Below are positions 30,165 to 42,079 of a DNA stretch of 64,000 nt, one piece after another (the stretch's first letter is position 1; the number at the start of each line of letters is the position of its first letter). The position numbers and the translations under genes are program-made. The DNA is from Aureobasidium sp. EXF-3400. Taxonomy: Eukaryota > Ascomycota > Dothideomycetes > Dothideales > Saccotheciaceae. A model generated the notes under the pieces. That model was not told the origin of the DNA, searched no databases, and was given only the letters and a program-made list of their open reading frames with translations. The stretch is taken from the NCBI GenBank assembly GCA_024195585.1, contig SWBL01000117.1, positions 1-64,000 of the forward strand, written 5' to 3'.

Positions 30165-32609
30165 ATGCATCCTCGGCAATGGCTCTGTTCGAGAGCATGC
30201 CAGGACTCTTCCACTCTGCTATCTGTCCTGTCAAGATCCACCCTTGCTCCAGCTAGACACACTCGCCTTTTGAGCACACAGCCCAAACAACCGCCATCGT
30301 TATCTACACATTCTCTCGGTCTTTCATGCGCACGCTTGACACCCCTGTCACGCCCCTCGTTACATACTTCCACCCAATCCGCTATATCCTTGGCCTTACG
30401 ACGCCCCTTCACTCAATCCGCTCTTCTCGCAAAGTCTCAAGAGGCCGCTCGCTCATACCGAGATGAGATCAAACAACAGCCAGATCACGAAGATGAGGAT
30501 TCCGTGGATGACCAATCTTTCAAGCCTACAGCAAAGGCAAAAAGCGCTGCGCAGCTAAATCTGTCTGCAAAGCTGAGCAAAGACGGTAGCGGAAAGAAGG
30601 GGGGTCAGAATGAGATCTGGAGATTGCTCAAGATTGCCCGTCCAGAGCTCAAAGTCCTCTCCTGGGCTTTCCTCTTCCTGCTCATTTCGTCATCTATCTC
30701 AATGTCTCTGCCCTTTTCCATTGGTAAGATTCTGGATGCTGCGACCAAGCCTGCCGAGGACGGAGGCGCCGACCTACTCTTCGGCATGACCATGCCTGTC
30801 TTTTACATCGCTCTCGGTTCCGTTCTGGCTATTGGTGCTGCTGCCAACTATGGTCGCATCATCATCTTGCGCATTGTCGGCGAACGTATCGTTACCAAAC
30901 TGCGCTCTCAACTCTTCAGACGTACTTTCATTCAGAACGCAGAGTTCTTCGATGCCAACCGAACAGGTGACCTGATTTCACGTCTTGGTTCAGATACTAT
31001 CATCGTTGGAAAGAGTATCACGCAGAATGTGTCAGATGGTCTGCGATCTCTGGTTTCCGCTGTCGCTGGTTTTGGTCTTATGGGCTATGTCAGTCTTAAA
31101 TTGACCGGTATTCTGGCTCTCATGTTCCCACCTGTCGCCATTGGAGCCTTCTTCTACGGTCGTACTATTCGCACTCTGTCGAGGCGTATCCAAATGAATC
31201 TCGGAACTTTGACTAAAATCGCCGAAGAGCGTCTAGGAAATGTTCGCACCTCGCAGGCATTTGCTGGTGAGCAGCAGGAAGTCCATCGCTACAACACCCA
31301 GGTCCGCAAGATTTTCGATCTAGGCAAGAAGGAGGCTCTGATCAGTGCTGTCTTCTTCAGTTCCTCTGGGTTCATGGGTAACATGACCTTCTTGGCCCTC
31401 TTGTACTTTGGAGGTGGCATGGTCAAGAGTGGAGCTATCAGTGTTGGCGACCTGTCCAGTTTCCTCATGTACACGGCATATGCTGGATCGTCACTGTTTG
31501 GTCTTTCAGGCTTCTACTCGGAATTGATGAAGGGCGTGGGAGCTGCTTCGCGTCTGTTCGAGCTGCAAGACCGTGAGCCGACCATCAGCCCTACAAAGGG
31601 TGAACCCGTCAAGAGTGCTAGAGGCGACATTGTTTTCAAGAACGTCAGCTTCGCCTATCCCACTCGTCCTGCGGTGCCTATCTTCAACGAACTGGACTTT
31701 ACAATCAAACAAGGCACCAATGTTGCAATCGTTGCTCCATCAGGTGCTGGCAAGTCTACAGTGGCCAGTCTGATCATGCGATTCTACACACCAGCAGAAG
31801 GGCACGTTCTCATTGGTGGACGCGATATTACCACTATGAATGCTAAGCAGTTAAGGAGAAAGATTGGCTATGTCGGTCAAGAACCGGTTCTCTTCTCAGG
31901 CACTGTTGCTGAGAACATTGCCTACGGCCGACCTTTGGCGACTCGTGCCGAGATCACTGCTGCAGCACGCCAGGCTAACTGCCAGTTCATCTCCGACTTC
32001 GTGAGTAATCTTGAAGCCCCACTGAACCAGTCATTTTGCTAACCATATCCACAGCCCGACGGCCTCGAAACCTACGTCGGCGCAAGAGGTACCCAACTCT
32101 CTGGCGGCCAAAAGCAAAGACTAGCCATCGCGCGCGCCCTGCTCAAAAACCCAGACATTTTGATTCTGGACGAAGCAACCAGTGCCCTAGACGCCGAATC
32201 CGAAACCCTGGTCAACCAAGCCCTGAACAGCCTTCTCGCAGGCAACAACACCACAATCTCCATCGCGCATCGCTTATCAACGATCAAACGCTCCGACATG
32301 ATCATCTGCATCGGCAACGACGGCAAAGTAGCAGAAACAGGCACTTACGCAGAACTAAGCAAGAAAAAAGAGGGTGCGTTTAGTAAACTCATGGAGTGGC
32401 AGATGAGCGGCAATGAAGCCAGATCGTCACGTCCTCATGGCCCGGAAATCAAGGAAGAAGAGGAGATTGAGATGGACTTGAGGGATAGTGATGTTGTGGA
32501 GGGACAGGAACAGATGCAAGATAAAGAAGGGACGAAGTATAGAGGGGAGGACATTACTGCTGGGGAAGCTGTTGCTGAGAGGACGCCAAAGAGCACTTCG
32601 GGGAGATGA
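30165..32609 (+). CDS. Mitochondrial ABC half-transporter, Mdl1/ABCB10-like
   Basis: Exons 30165-32000 and 32055-32609 give 796 residues. The first ~130 residues are rich in Arg, Ser and Leu, a likely mitochondrial presequence. A six-helix ABC membrane domain follows at about 165-440 (with [20 protein letters not shown]). The nucleotide-binding domain starts near 480: P-loop APSGAGKST near 523, Q-loop GQEPVLFSG, signature [10 protein letters not shown] near 626, Walker [13 protein letters not shown] and switch IAHRLST. Mdl1/ABCB10 proteins sit in the inner mitochondrial membrane and export peptides or haem-pathway molecules. The P-loop begins with Ala where Gly is usual. The acidic tail of about 70 residues is poorly conserved. 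Confidence 0.92.
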
Positions 32610-33000
32610 GAACTTCTTTTCTATGTTCCTCTTCCTTCCTCTCATTCCAATACCCCAGCACTCGTAGATTTTGTTTGCATTTATCTATCCTTGATGGTTC
32701 AGAGCTTCGGTGCTCAGGAGAGGATTACCATTGTTATAAACAAGTAGATGGAAAATATACCCCACTCAAACATTTTTTTTTAAATCACGCTTCTGCGTGT
32801 TCTTGTACTGTATCGAAGAGTTGATTTTACCACACAGACTAAAGTAGAATCAGATCTCGTCGATAGACATGAGCCTTTTAGAAGACTCCAAGCACCAGAA
32901 ATGCACACAATGCAGAATCTAAAAGTCAAGTGATCGTATTTTTACATGATTTCTTTTCCAAATCATTCCGTAGGCGCAAGAAAGGGGGGGTATCTCTATC
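32610..33000. other. Intergenic region (convergent 3' ends)
   Basis: 3' flanks of the ABC gene and of the clathrin light chain, facing each other. Pyrimidine tracts and a T-run at about 32775-32783 are present. Nothing else is seen. Confidence 0.5.
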
Positions 33001-33861
33001 TTAGTAACCGCTGGCGCCGGGGGCATTCTCATCCTTGCGAAGGTTAAGCAACAACTCTCTAAACTTGGCCTTTGCCGAGCCCTGAGCACCACCAGAGCTG
33101 CCCTTTCCACTGAGATCGACAAGCTTGGAGACTCTGTCCCAGCTGGTACCTCCAGCGGTAGTGTCCTCTCTCGACTTAAGGAACTCCTCTGCTTCCTTGC
33201 GGGTCTGGGCGACGGTCTTGTCCTTCTTGTTGTTGTAGTTTTCGTAAAAGTCGTCGATGGCTTGGTGGGCGGCTTTGATGGTTTCTTCCTTTTTGGTCTG
33301 GGAGACTTCGTCTCTGTGTTGCAGGGCCATGTCTCTGCGCTCGCGCCATTCGCGGACGACGTCGGGCTCGGATTCGTCTTCGTACGAGGCGTGTTTGGGT
33401 TGGTATGGTAGTGTGGAGCCGGTGATTGTGCCGCCAGGAGCTACTCCCTGTGTTGGATATGCGCGTCAGAATGTATTGTTGGTTTGATGGCAGACAAGAA
33501 GATCAGGGAGCTCTAACCTCGTTTGATGTGTCAATAGCAGGGAAGCTGGATTCGAAGCCGCCCATCTCATGGTCAGCGGGGGCCTGGTAAGACTGGCCTC
33601 CACCGAGAAGGTCGTCATCGTCGGCGGTCGCAGCGTTGTCGGCGGGAGTTGCGAATTGGTCGGCGTCGTCACCAAGGAGAGCGCGTTCGCGAGCCAGGAA
33701 GTCTGAAGGTTCATCGGCCATTCCAGAGTCGATGTTGTTGTCGGTGGTATCTCCAATCAGGCCTTGTTCATGATGGGTTAGTCGGGGATGGCTGGGTACT
33801 GGTTGGGTTGCAATGATATACCAGAGTCGAGGTCCTCAACAGAGGGGAACTTGTCGGCCAT
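33001..33861 (-). CDS. clc1: Clathrin light chain
   Basis: Exons 33822-33861, 33518-33762 and 33001-33447 give 243 residues. The two introns (59 and 70 bases) join as DS/G/LIGDTT and NE/GVAPG. Features: an acidic N-terminus starting MADKFPSVEDLDSG, a Gly/Asp-rich region with DDDDLLGGGQ and GGFESSFPAIDT, then a heptad-repeat helix from about 130 (SEPDVVREWRERRD, then KKEETIKAAHQAIDDFYE) that binds the clathrin heavy chain. The C-terminus has the conserved block WDRVSKLVDL and a helix ELLLNLRKDENAPG. It acts in coated-vesicle formation at the plasma membrane, Golgi and endosomes. Length and layout are normal. Confidence 0.95.
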
Positions 33862-34208
33862 TGTGGTGTTGGTTGTGGTGTGCGATTAGTGAAGTTGATA
33901 GTGACAGGGCAGGTGTGTCAAGTAATGGCAGTCAAGTGTTGTAGGAGGTGGTTGACGATGAGGTGGTGAGTTGCGGTGGATTGTTTGGAAGTTGAATTGG
34001 CGACAGCTAATGGCCAGCCAGTCTTGGGGTAGTAGAGTAGGAGCACCGCCGACGCCGATGATGCGGGAGAGGGCCGAGCTTTTCGGCTCCTGCCGCCTTA
34101 TAAAGTCCAGACACCTTGATTGCGCCCTGTTGCTGCGTGACGATTGATGCTTTCTACTGTCAGTCTAAAATCTGCCATCGCATCATTCTTCCATCTCGTG
34201 CGAGCACA
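33862..34208. promoter_or_regulatory. Divergent promoter of clathrin light chain and the CID-domain gene
   Basis: 347 bases between two start codons on opposite strands, presumably holding both promoters. No specific site is claimed. Confidence 0.5.
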
Positions 34209-35760
34209 ATGGCTTACGCTGATGATGCCGTGAGAGCAAAGCTCTCGGCCCTGAATGAAACTCAAGACAGCATTGTCAGTGTTGCTCAATGGATCATCTT
34301 TCACAGGTTTGTTTGCTTTGCGCCGCAACATGTCATGTCACCATAGCTTAGTTTTGTACCTAGACGACACGCAGACCGTACTGCTGAGCTGTGGCTCGAG
34401 AGACTCAAGGACTCAAATCCTCCTAAGAAGCTCAATTTGATCTATCTCGCCAATGGTACTTATCTGAAACTCTATCCATCACACGCGACCACTACTGACG
34501 CCGCACATAGAGGTTGTCCAGCAATCAAAGGCACGCAAGAAGGATGACTTCCTTGTCGCCTTCAGCCCTGTGCGTTCTGTTCTTCTGCGCCATCGAGCCC
34601 CTCTGACCAGATTAGATCATCGCAGAAGCCACATCATTAGCATATAAGAGCGGCACCCAGGACACTGGCGGCAAGATTAAGCGTGTCGTCGAAGTCTGGC
34701 GTCAGCGCAACATCTTCGATCCTGCCATACAGGATGCCACTGAGAAGCGCATACAAGGTACCTACCTGAATCATCTCCCGGCGCAGATGTGCACTAACAA
34801 GCTGCAGAGGTCGACAAGTCACGAACAGCTCGTTCAGGCGGCGCTCGTCTCGGTGGTTCCCTTCTCGGTGGCTCTCTCTTCTCCAACTCCTCCGCGCCGC
34901 CCGTACCATCAGAGCTACAACCCCTGGCACAGCTACAGTCTACTCTTTCTCGCGCCGACGCTGCAGCTCAACCCCTGGTCCAGACAGCAAACACCGAACA
35001 CGCAAAACTGACGGATCCCAACACACCCGTACCCAGTCCTCCTGTTCACGCCGCTCGTCTTTCGTCACTTCTAAAGAACCTCGCAGCTGCCGAGGGCGCT
35101 GTTGATGCTAGCCTCAAGGCCCGAGACGAACTCATCACCGGTTTGGTGAAACTACTCGATGCCAACAGGGCCAAGCTGGCTGAAGAAGAAAAGACACACT
35201 CTGAACTTTCGTCTCGCCGCGCTGTCATTGAGGGAAAGAAGAAGGACGTCGAGGACGGCATTATGCGTGGTCTGTCCGCTGATGCTTCGGCCGCTGTCTC
35301 CTCTGGCGCATCTGCCAATCCCCGTCCTACCGGTAATGACGGCAGCCCCGAGGTCGAATCCTTTACTCCACCTCCCCCTGATGTCGAGAACTTCACACCC
35401 ACTGGTTCTCCAGAGCCCGCCTATCCTGCAGACGACCATTCATACGACCAGGACTTCCTGGAATCAAACACTTTCGCCGCAGACCGCAACCAAGAACAAG
35501 AACCCCTACACACCGAACCCGTCCCCTCGTTTGAGCCTCCCCCAGCTCTCCAAACTAGTGCCCCTGCCATGTCAGAAGGCGCAAACATGTTGCTTAACAG
35601 CTTGGCCCGCCCTGCATCGAACAGCCCTGCTGCCACTTCTGATCCCAGGCTGAAGAGAAGAAAGATGAATCACAACTCTGAAATGGATGACGAAATCTTT
35701 GGTACTGGCGAGGGTGTCGGTCTGGATAAGGACGTTGCTGCTATGCTCGGTGCTCAGTGA
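34209..35760 (+). CDS. rtt103: CID (RPR) domain transcription termination factor, Rtt103/RPRD-like
   Basis: Five exons (34209-34306, 34364-34455, 34511-34569, 34616-34757, 34808-35760) give 447 residues, with introns of 46-57 bases. The first ~135 residues form an eight-helix CID that reads the RNA polymerase II C-terminal tail: LSALNETQDSIVSVAQWIIF, HADRTAELWLERLKDS, LIYLANEVVQQSK, FSPIIAEATSLAYKS and VVEVWRQRNIFDP. A coiled coil follows (about 215-300; LLKNLAAAEGAVDASLKARD) and then a Pro/Ser-rich tail with a basic patch DPRLKRRKMN that may be a nuclear signal. This matches Rtt103/RPRD factors acting with Rat1 at 3' ends. Confidence 0.92.
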
Positions 35761-36516
35761 GCACAACCGGAGGATCTAGCGAGTCTTTCCAAAGACTTTA
35801 TACATGGCCGACTATCATGACTCCATATTTTGGTCCACTGGTTCCTGATCATTGTCCGGCAAGACTCTCATTATCTTACAGCCTGGTGTTATCATTGCTC
35901 GAGTCGATAGCTTTTACGTTGCTGTGGACAAACACGTGTCCAGCCTCTAGGTCGAAATGCCACCCACTTTCTCAGGTTCATTGTCTTCGCGTGTTTCTCC
36001 CATGAACTGGCTCTTACCTTCATTTGTATCTCCAAGTGGTCCGTTTTTTCAAGACGTGATCTGCCTGCAGTCTGCTTCCGCTCGTCACATTCAGGCTATG
36101 AGAACTTCTCTGAGCAAGGTTTCCCATCAGTTTAGTGTTGCTGTTGCATACTCCCCGTCTCGTTATCAGCCTAAGCACGCTCGTATTCGACAAAGTGAAC
36201 AAGCCCATTCGATCCAGTGAGCTGGTACTACTTAACACATCGCTTGATCACATTTGCATTTCGGCATTCAAAGACTCTCGTCTTGTTGACACAGTTAATT
36301 TTCGTCATCAACTGCTTCTTGGATGAATCCACCTCAACTTGCCCCTCAAGTCATGCTTCACGGTCCACAGAAGGAACACCCTAAAGATCCTTCTAGACTC
36401 ACCGGCTTGTCTTGCGCCCTTGTTCGCACTTGCCTAGCTGGACGAATTTTCTCACTTGACCATCAGGTGCTGTGGTCACTTCGTTCTTGAAAGTCTGTCT
36501 GACCGTCACGTTCGCC
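35761..36516. other. Intergenic region
   Basis: About 755 bases between two plus-strand genes. Only short frames in all six readings; no repeat or RNA gene is seen. Confidence 0.5.
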
Positions 36517-38091
36517 ATGAAGCGCCGCGCACACTATATGCCTATGGAAATGGGCAGTGACTCTGAGTTCATGTCCTTCGCCCACAACTCTCGAAACGGT
36601 TTCGCCCTCACCAGAGGGGTTACTGGAACGCAACCAGGAAACCCCACCAACCAACACAGTACCAACGAATCGCGTTACACAAGTGTCTATGAGCTTGCAC
36701 GTCCTATGTGGCCCGCCAATGACGCTGTCACGCCAGCCATATCCGAAAAGAAAATTCGAGAACTCGAGCGTGGAAATGACGACGAAAAGTTGATGGCTGC
36801 CTTTGCTAGGCATGTCATTAACCCAAACCGTAATCGTCGCCCCGGCACAAGATGGGTCTCACACAGATCGCTGAGAAAGGCATTCGCAGAGCACTTTGAC
36901 CAGACCGGGTTCTTGGCAGAATCTTCCTGGAAAGACAGGACAGCAGGCGACTTCGGTCTGCCCGACTTGTTTTTCAGAACCGTCGATGATGGCAAAGCTT
37001 GCTTAGGCCCTAATGAATCCGTCGACGATTTGATTGAAGACCTCGGACAGGCGCCTGCCTTGCAAGCATTGACTGCTGAAGAATATCAGCAGCTACGAAA
37101 TCGTGTCACACTCAACGAGCACAGCGCATCAATCACGACTGACCAGCCGCAGAGATTTGGCAACTCAAGCCAGAGCGGACAAGGCCTTCAGGATGAGGGT
37201 GGTCTCAACACCACTGGCAACGGAAGCGACATTCCACGCCCATCTAAACGACTTCGATCAATGTCTTCTGTAAAATCACAGTTTGGAGACGAGACAAGAA
37301 CGCCTTCAGTGCTAGGACCAGGCTGGGTTAGGGTCACGCCAGATCGTAAGAGTCCACCAGGCACTAAACCTTGCGTATCGCCCGAGACCAAACATAGCAC
37401 AACTTCACACGGACTAGGCTTGAGCACGCCTAATACGAAGAGTCTAGAGAACAACAACACCCACGTGGCATCGCAACAACATAGCGGCCAGCGAACATCA
37501 GCAAAACCGCGAGTAAGTGCTTAGCAGTATCTCCAGCGGCCTAAGAGAGCGGTAGCTAATAGTGATTAGACAATGCACGAGCATACACCTAAGTTGTCGC
37601 AGCAACAGCAGGTAGACATTACTGACAAATAAGGTGAAAGCAAGTTACCTCAGTCCAGCAGTCCTCCTGCTGCAAACGACATGAAAGCCGTCAAAACAAT
37701 TCTTGTTCCAAAAATCTGCGACATACTCAAGGACTTTCCCACTTCGCCAGAAGACGAGTCATTTCTACCTCTGCTTCGTCAGCTTGTCAGAGCGACGGTA
37801 GCCAACACGCCTCAGGCTATTGAGGAGAAACACCTCGATCTTCTCACACACGTTGTTACACACTGCACGAGCAGCTCTTCGACTGATCAAGTTAAAACCG
37901 CAAGTCTGGTCAGGCCTATACTCAAGATCTTGTCAAGACATCGTCATAACTTGGCCGGACAAACTCATAGCCAACTCCAAAGGGACATCAATGCTGCAGC
38001 CAGAGCAAAAGATCTGGAGTGGTTGCGTGCTCTACATGCGGAACTGCTGCTTTTCGAAGCTCAGCATGAGGGAGAGCAGGAGAGACAGTAA
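36517..38091 (+). CDS. Hypothetical protein, two ordered segments around a disordered middle
   Basis: Modelled exons 36517-37512, 37570-37611 and 37654-38091 give 491 residues. Intron 1 (57 bases) has GTAAGT and GCTAATA; intron 2 is only 42 bases with TTACTGAC and CAG and joins as QQQ/SSSPPAAND. The N-terminal segment includes ELARPMWPANDAVTPAISEK and RRPGTRWVSHRSLRKAFAEH, then FLAESSWKDRTAGDFG. The middle is Ser/Thr/Gln-rich with PRPSKRLRS, a possible nuclear signal. The C-terminal helical segment begins MKAVKTILVPKICDILKDF. I do not recognise the family. The two halves could be separate genes if the middle introns are wrong, but no promoter-like gap separates them. Confidence 0.6.
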
Positions 38092-39688
38092 GCATGGTCA
38101 GATGTATCTTTTACATGGCTAAGGGTAGCGTATCTTGGAGCTTTATTCAGAAAAGGAGAGAATGGTTATCATTTGAGTATTTCCATCTTGCAGCCAGATG
38201 GTAAGGACAGAATTCTTAGGCAGTCCACGAATTATGGTTCCGATTCCCAATGTCTCATCAGCTTAACGAACACTGTGTTTTTCGAGAAATTTTCTCGAAG
38301 AATGGTTCTTCAGAATTGGCATAGGTGAAACGCATAGCTGCGGCAACACCGGACATGTAAACTCTTTGACGGTCTTAAAGAATCGGAAAATAATTCGAAC
38401 AAAGTTTGCAACGGTATACGAATTCTAAGACATCGCATGCCAGTTGCTTGAGCCGCAACTCTGGTTCAAATGTTCTCCATGACAACCGAGGTCATACGTA
38501 CGCGTATTCGTACAAGTTTGGGGAAAGAAAAATTGATTGACCGGTTCACAGGCAGTTAGTTTCGAGATGACAGGTACAACAAAAGTATTGGACGGCACGG
38601 TGGGCAGTTGAAACTTGAAATATTTAGCAGCATGAGGAGGAACGAGCCCTCCTTCCAAAGCAGGCTGGAACTTTTGACAGGATTCAAGGCATCAGGTTCA
38701 CCCGTTATCGAATGTCACCTTGTCGCTCTTCGGCGAGCGGATGGAACCAAGTCCGTGTGAAGGATCTGCGGTTGCCGCTACGGATTGGCGGGTCATGATG
38801 ACAAGATAAGGTGATAAGGACCAGAACAAGAATAGCTCAAACCGCATGCGCAAAACATCGAAAGTCAATCACGAATCGACCAAGGGCCAAGGACTGAAAG
38901 ACGGCCCAACGAGCCGTTCCTATACTTGAGGGTATTTTTCCCCATGGGAGACTGCTCGTGTGGGGGGACAAATGCACAGAAGGACAAGCTGGAGATGGAC
39001 GAGCAAGTCTGACTGTGGAATGTATCAAAAGATGCATGTCTGTTGGGAAGCAACCTTGCTAGTCAAACACTGCAGCCATGAGGTCAGACAAGGACAAGGA
39101 AGAAAAGCATCGTCACGATCAAAGGTACCCGTCGGGCCACGACGTTTCTGGTGCCACATCATTCGTCGTTACGCGGTGCACCGCCTCAAAGCCATCAACC
39201 GTCCGACGATTGCTCGGCGTGCGCTGTTGGCGAGCTTCAGCATGTATCTCTGTACTGCAAGAAGAGATTGTGATGGAGAAAAAAGGACTGCTGGGAAGCT
39301 CTGGAGAGGAAGTCTGTCGAAAGTATATATGCTTGTCCGACAGGGTAGATAGTCTAAGCAAGAAGCAGGCAAGAGAGAGGGACTTGGTCGGTACCAGCCA
39401 CATTCGCAACATTCTCTTGTTTCTGCATGCGCGGCAACCCAAGCCGAATGCCTCGTAATCACTTCACGACACAAACCTACACGGCGCCCAATTCTTTTCC
39501 CTCGTTCGTTCTTTTATCCCAAGGTCCATCTCTCTGCTTCTTGTAGACCTCATCTTCACCACTTCCACTCGCTTTTTATCGCGTGTCGCATACCTATCCA
39601 TAGTAGTTTCGCCCCAGCTTTATCGCCCGACTTAACCACAGCACTAGTCAGTGTCCGGCAGCAAAGGTCCGAAAGAGCCCGCTTCAGC
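38092..39688. other. Long intergenic region
   Basis: About 1.6 kb without a credible gene. It contains a perfect palindrome with two TTCnnGAA boxes (38281-38299) and scattered frames of 60-130 codons that lack motifs. The last 220 bases before 39689 are C/T-rich and are probably the leader of the DUF2406 gene. An unrecognised non-coding RNA cannot be excluded. Confidence 0.5.
38281..38299. promoter_or_regulatory. Heat-shock-element-like palindrome
   Basis: TTCGAGAA-ATT-TTCTCGAA is a perfect 8-base inverted repeat made of two TTCnnGAA dimers. Heat-shock factor sites normally alternate at 2-base spacing, and here the gap is three, so function is doubtful. The nearest downstream start is 1.4 kb away. 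Confidence 0.25.
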
Positions 39689-41013
39689 ATGGATCAATCG
39701 TCGCCCAGTTCCCGTCCGCGGACAACCTCTCGCGCTTTCAGTCACAAGTCCGATCACAGTCGCAGCAGCAAGCATGAAGTGTTGGTTGACAACCCTGCCG
39801 AAAAGCAACGTCGCGATAGCTTCTGGAAGGGCGGGTCCAAGGCGAACCCAAATGCTGCTATGAATGAGGCCCAGCCTGGAGGTGTGTTCTTCCCTCTTTT
39901 TCCTCAATCCCCCCATCATTGTCTATACCCACTACCCGATCACCACATCTCTTGCACACCCAACATGGCAGACGTCGCTGTTAGCTTTCCCGTGACCCCG
40001 GCTGACCCCAACCAAGATCGCGCCATGATGGAGGCATCGACCCTCGAGTCGCTCCGCCAGGTCGAACATAAAGACAGTAATGGTAATGTAATCAGTGAGT
40101 CTTCCCCTGCTGTCACGATCCGCGTCACAGTCGCTGACCACGTCCCGCAGCCGAACCCGATCTCTCGAACCCCACTCGTCCTCGCTGGGAAAGACCTCTG
40201 GATACCATTAGATCATTTGAAAGAGCTATCGATGGTGGTTACAAGCGTCGTTCCGTGAGCAGATCTGGTACGTGCGCCGTCATTCTCCAGACCCCAGGAC
40301 GCCCTACTGACACAGACCATAGAGAGCTATACCTACAACAACAACAATGACATGAGCCGTAGAAGCAGCTACTATGGTGGTAACAGTATGTATCAAATCT
40401 CCTGACCGTCCGAACATCGTACTGACCGAATCACTCAGACCAGGAGAACGGTTACGGTGGCGGTCACTATGCATCGCGTCGCCAGGATGGTTATTCCGAC
40501 GTTAGTATCCCTGGAGGACCTCCCAGCCGCAACCAGTACGCAAGACGCATGAACTCGAGCCGTTCCAACAGCCAATACGGATTCCATCATCAGCACAGCT
40601 ACAACGACTCGTACGACGCGAATGCCCAACACAGCGATAGTACCGGACCTTGGGCAAACTCAACAGACCCTAGCAGTGAGAACAGCTCTCTGGACCGTGC
40701 CAATGGCGTACCTAAGCAGACCGACCCATATGGTTACGATATCAACAACGGAGCTCCGATCATGGAGGAGTATGCCAGTGATTCAGATGGCGGTTATGGA
40801 ATGTCGTACGGCCGCAAGAATGGTGCCCAGGGTGGAAACCCAGAGGCATCTGGACGCTCGCAAGCACCGCCTGTCCGCGCACCCATCAAGCTCGGTGCTG
40901 CTGACGGCCCACTCGCTTCTCAGGGCGGCAGCCTGCCGCCTGCCACAAGACCCGTTGCAGCAAAAGAAGAGAAGAAGAAGGGTTTCTTCAAGAAGCGATT
41001 CAGCAAGGGTTAA
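39689..41013 (+). CDS. DUF2406 family protein
   Basis: Five exons (39689-39881, 39972-40094, 40151-40267, 40323-40385, 40439-41013) give 356 residues. The conserved core runs over exons 1-3: SHKSDHSRSSKHEVLVDNP, then TLESLRQVEHKDSNGNVI and EPDLSNPTRPRWERPLDTIR with SFERAID, which is the DUF2406 pattern of fungal cell-cortex proteins (related to yeast Skg-type proteins). The C-terminal half is low-complexity, rich in Ser, Asn, Tyr and Gly, and ends with a strongly basic tail KKKGFFKKRFSKG that could bind membrane lipid. Biochemical function is unknown in the family. An AATAAA-like motif lies near 41275. Confidence 0.85.
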
Positions 41014-41349
41014 ACCAGCCGCCGAAAGACTTTTAATAAGAAGCAGTACATACTTTAATGACCTAATGGGCAGATTGGGAGGGAGCTGGGTGTTTCACAG
41101 CTGCATCTCAGCGGCGTTTGGGTTGTTCTTCTTCTCGACGAATGGATTGGTGCTCGACGAACCAGTCCCATCGCAAAGCGGGCACCATCACAGTGGTGTC
41201 GACACAAATGAATCATCTCATGCTTTTCTTTTTGTTCTTTTCAATCACTCGCTTTTCAGTTCTTTTTAATTATCGAAATAAATATGTTTGCTCAGAATAT
41301 ACCACACACACGTGCTCCAACATTATTGTGAAGTGATGATATCTGTGGA
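41014..41349. other. Intergenic region (convergent 3' ends)
   Basis: 3' flanks of the DUF2406 gene and Vma21. Contains AT-rich sequence and poly(A)-signal-like motifs near 41265-41285. Confidence 0.5.
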
Positions 41350-41776
41350 CTAACGAGACTTTTTGTCTTTCTCTTCAGCCTCTGCTCGTTCGCCTGCATC
41401 TTCTCTCATGGCGACAATAACGTAGCCAATCAGGACAAAGTTGGCAATGATTGCAGCGGTTGCACCAGCATACGTAGAGTTGCCTGTTGAGTTAGTGGGG
41501 GTAAAAGCTGATTGATGAACGAAGTCAAGATACCAGAGTAGAGATTGTTGAGTGTTAAGAAGTAAGACGAGATTGGAAGCACAATCATAGCAAACGAGAA
41601 GAGTAGCAGCTTGACAATGACATGTCTGGGAGTAGGTCAGTGATAGATGCGTTGAGATGATAGATAGACTCTGCATACTGGGGCACAGCAGGAGTTGTTA
41701 TGGAAGGCTGCTGCTGGACCTCATCCTGGTCTAGATGGGTCTTCTCCTGCGTGACGATTCTTCTGTTGGTGGCCAT
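41350..41776 (-). CDS. vma21: V-ATPase assembly factor Vma21
   Basis: Exons 41679-41776, 41534-41625 and 41350-41483 give 107 residues, the usual length. After a polar N-terminus (QQQPSITTPAVPQHVIVKLL) come two transmembrane helices: LLLFSFAMIVLPISSYFLTL (the conserved LP.SSYF), then a luminal loop NNLYSGNSTYAGATA and AAIIANFVLIGYVIVAMRED. The charged C-terminus contains dilysine-type KDKKSR, suited to ER retrieval. Vma21 escorts the assembled V0 sector of the vacuolar ATPase out of the ER. Both introns (53 and 50 bases) are needed to rebuild the helices; without them the frame is lost. Confidence 0.92.
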
Positions 41777-42079
41777 GTTGACGTTTTACGGAGTTTGCTG
41801 CTGTTGGTCGAATGGTCGTGGTGATTGAGTAAAGTAGGCCGTCGCGTGAATGCGCGTCACGCCTCCGCATTCTCAGAGTCAGAAAGTGAAGCCCTTGCCA
41901 CTTTTTTGGCCATTGTGCTTTCATCAACAATTGAACCCCTCTCCCCACCATCACCGGCTTAAACGACCTGAGATCTCACATGCAGAGTCTGGACCTATTC
42001 ACTTGTCTTGTAACATTATCGGCATAGCGGAAGTCTGAAACTTTTTTCCCCTTCTTAGATCTCGTACAAGGCAGGCGCA
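41777..42079. promoter_or_regulatory. Divergent promoter of Vma21 and the Fun30 remodeller
   Basis: 303 bases between two start codons on opposite strands. No specific site is claimed. Confidence 0.5.

Noticed and set aside
30002..30412. 136-codon minus-strand frame across the divergent promoter
   Set aside because: It overlaps the start of the Mdl-type gene in antisense, is basic and repetitive, and has no motif.
38425..39474. Cluster of frames of 62-130 codons in the gap
   Set aside because: Overlapping on both strands, low complexity, no motif.
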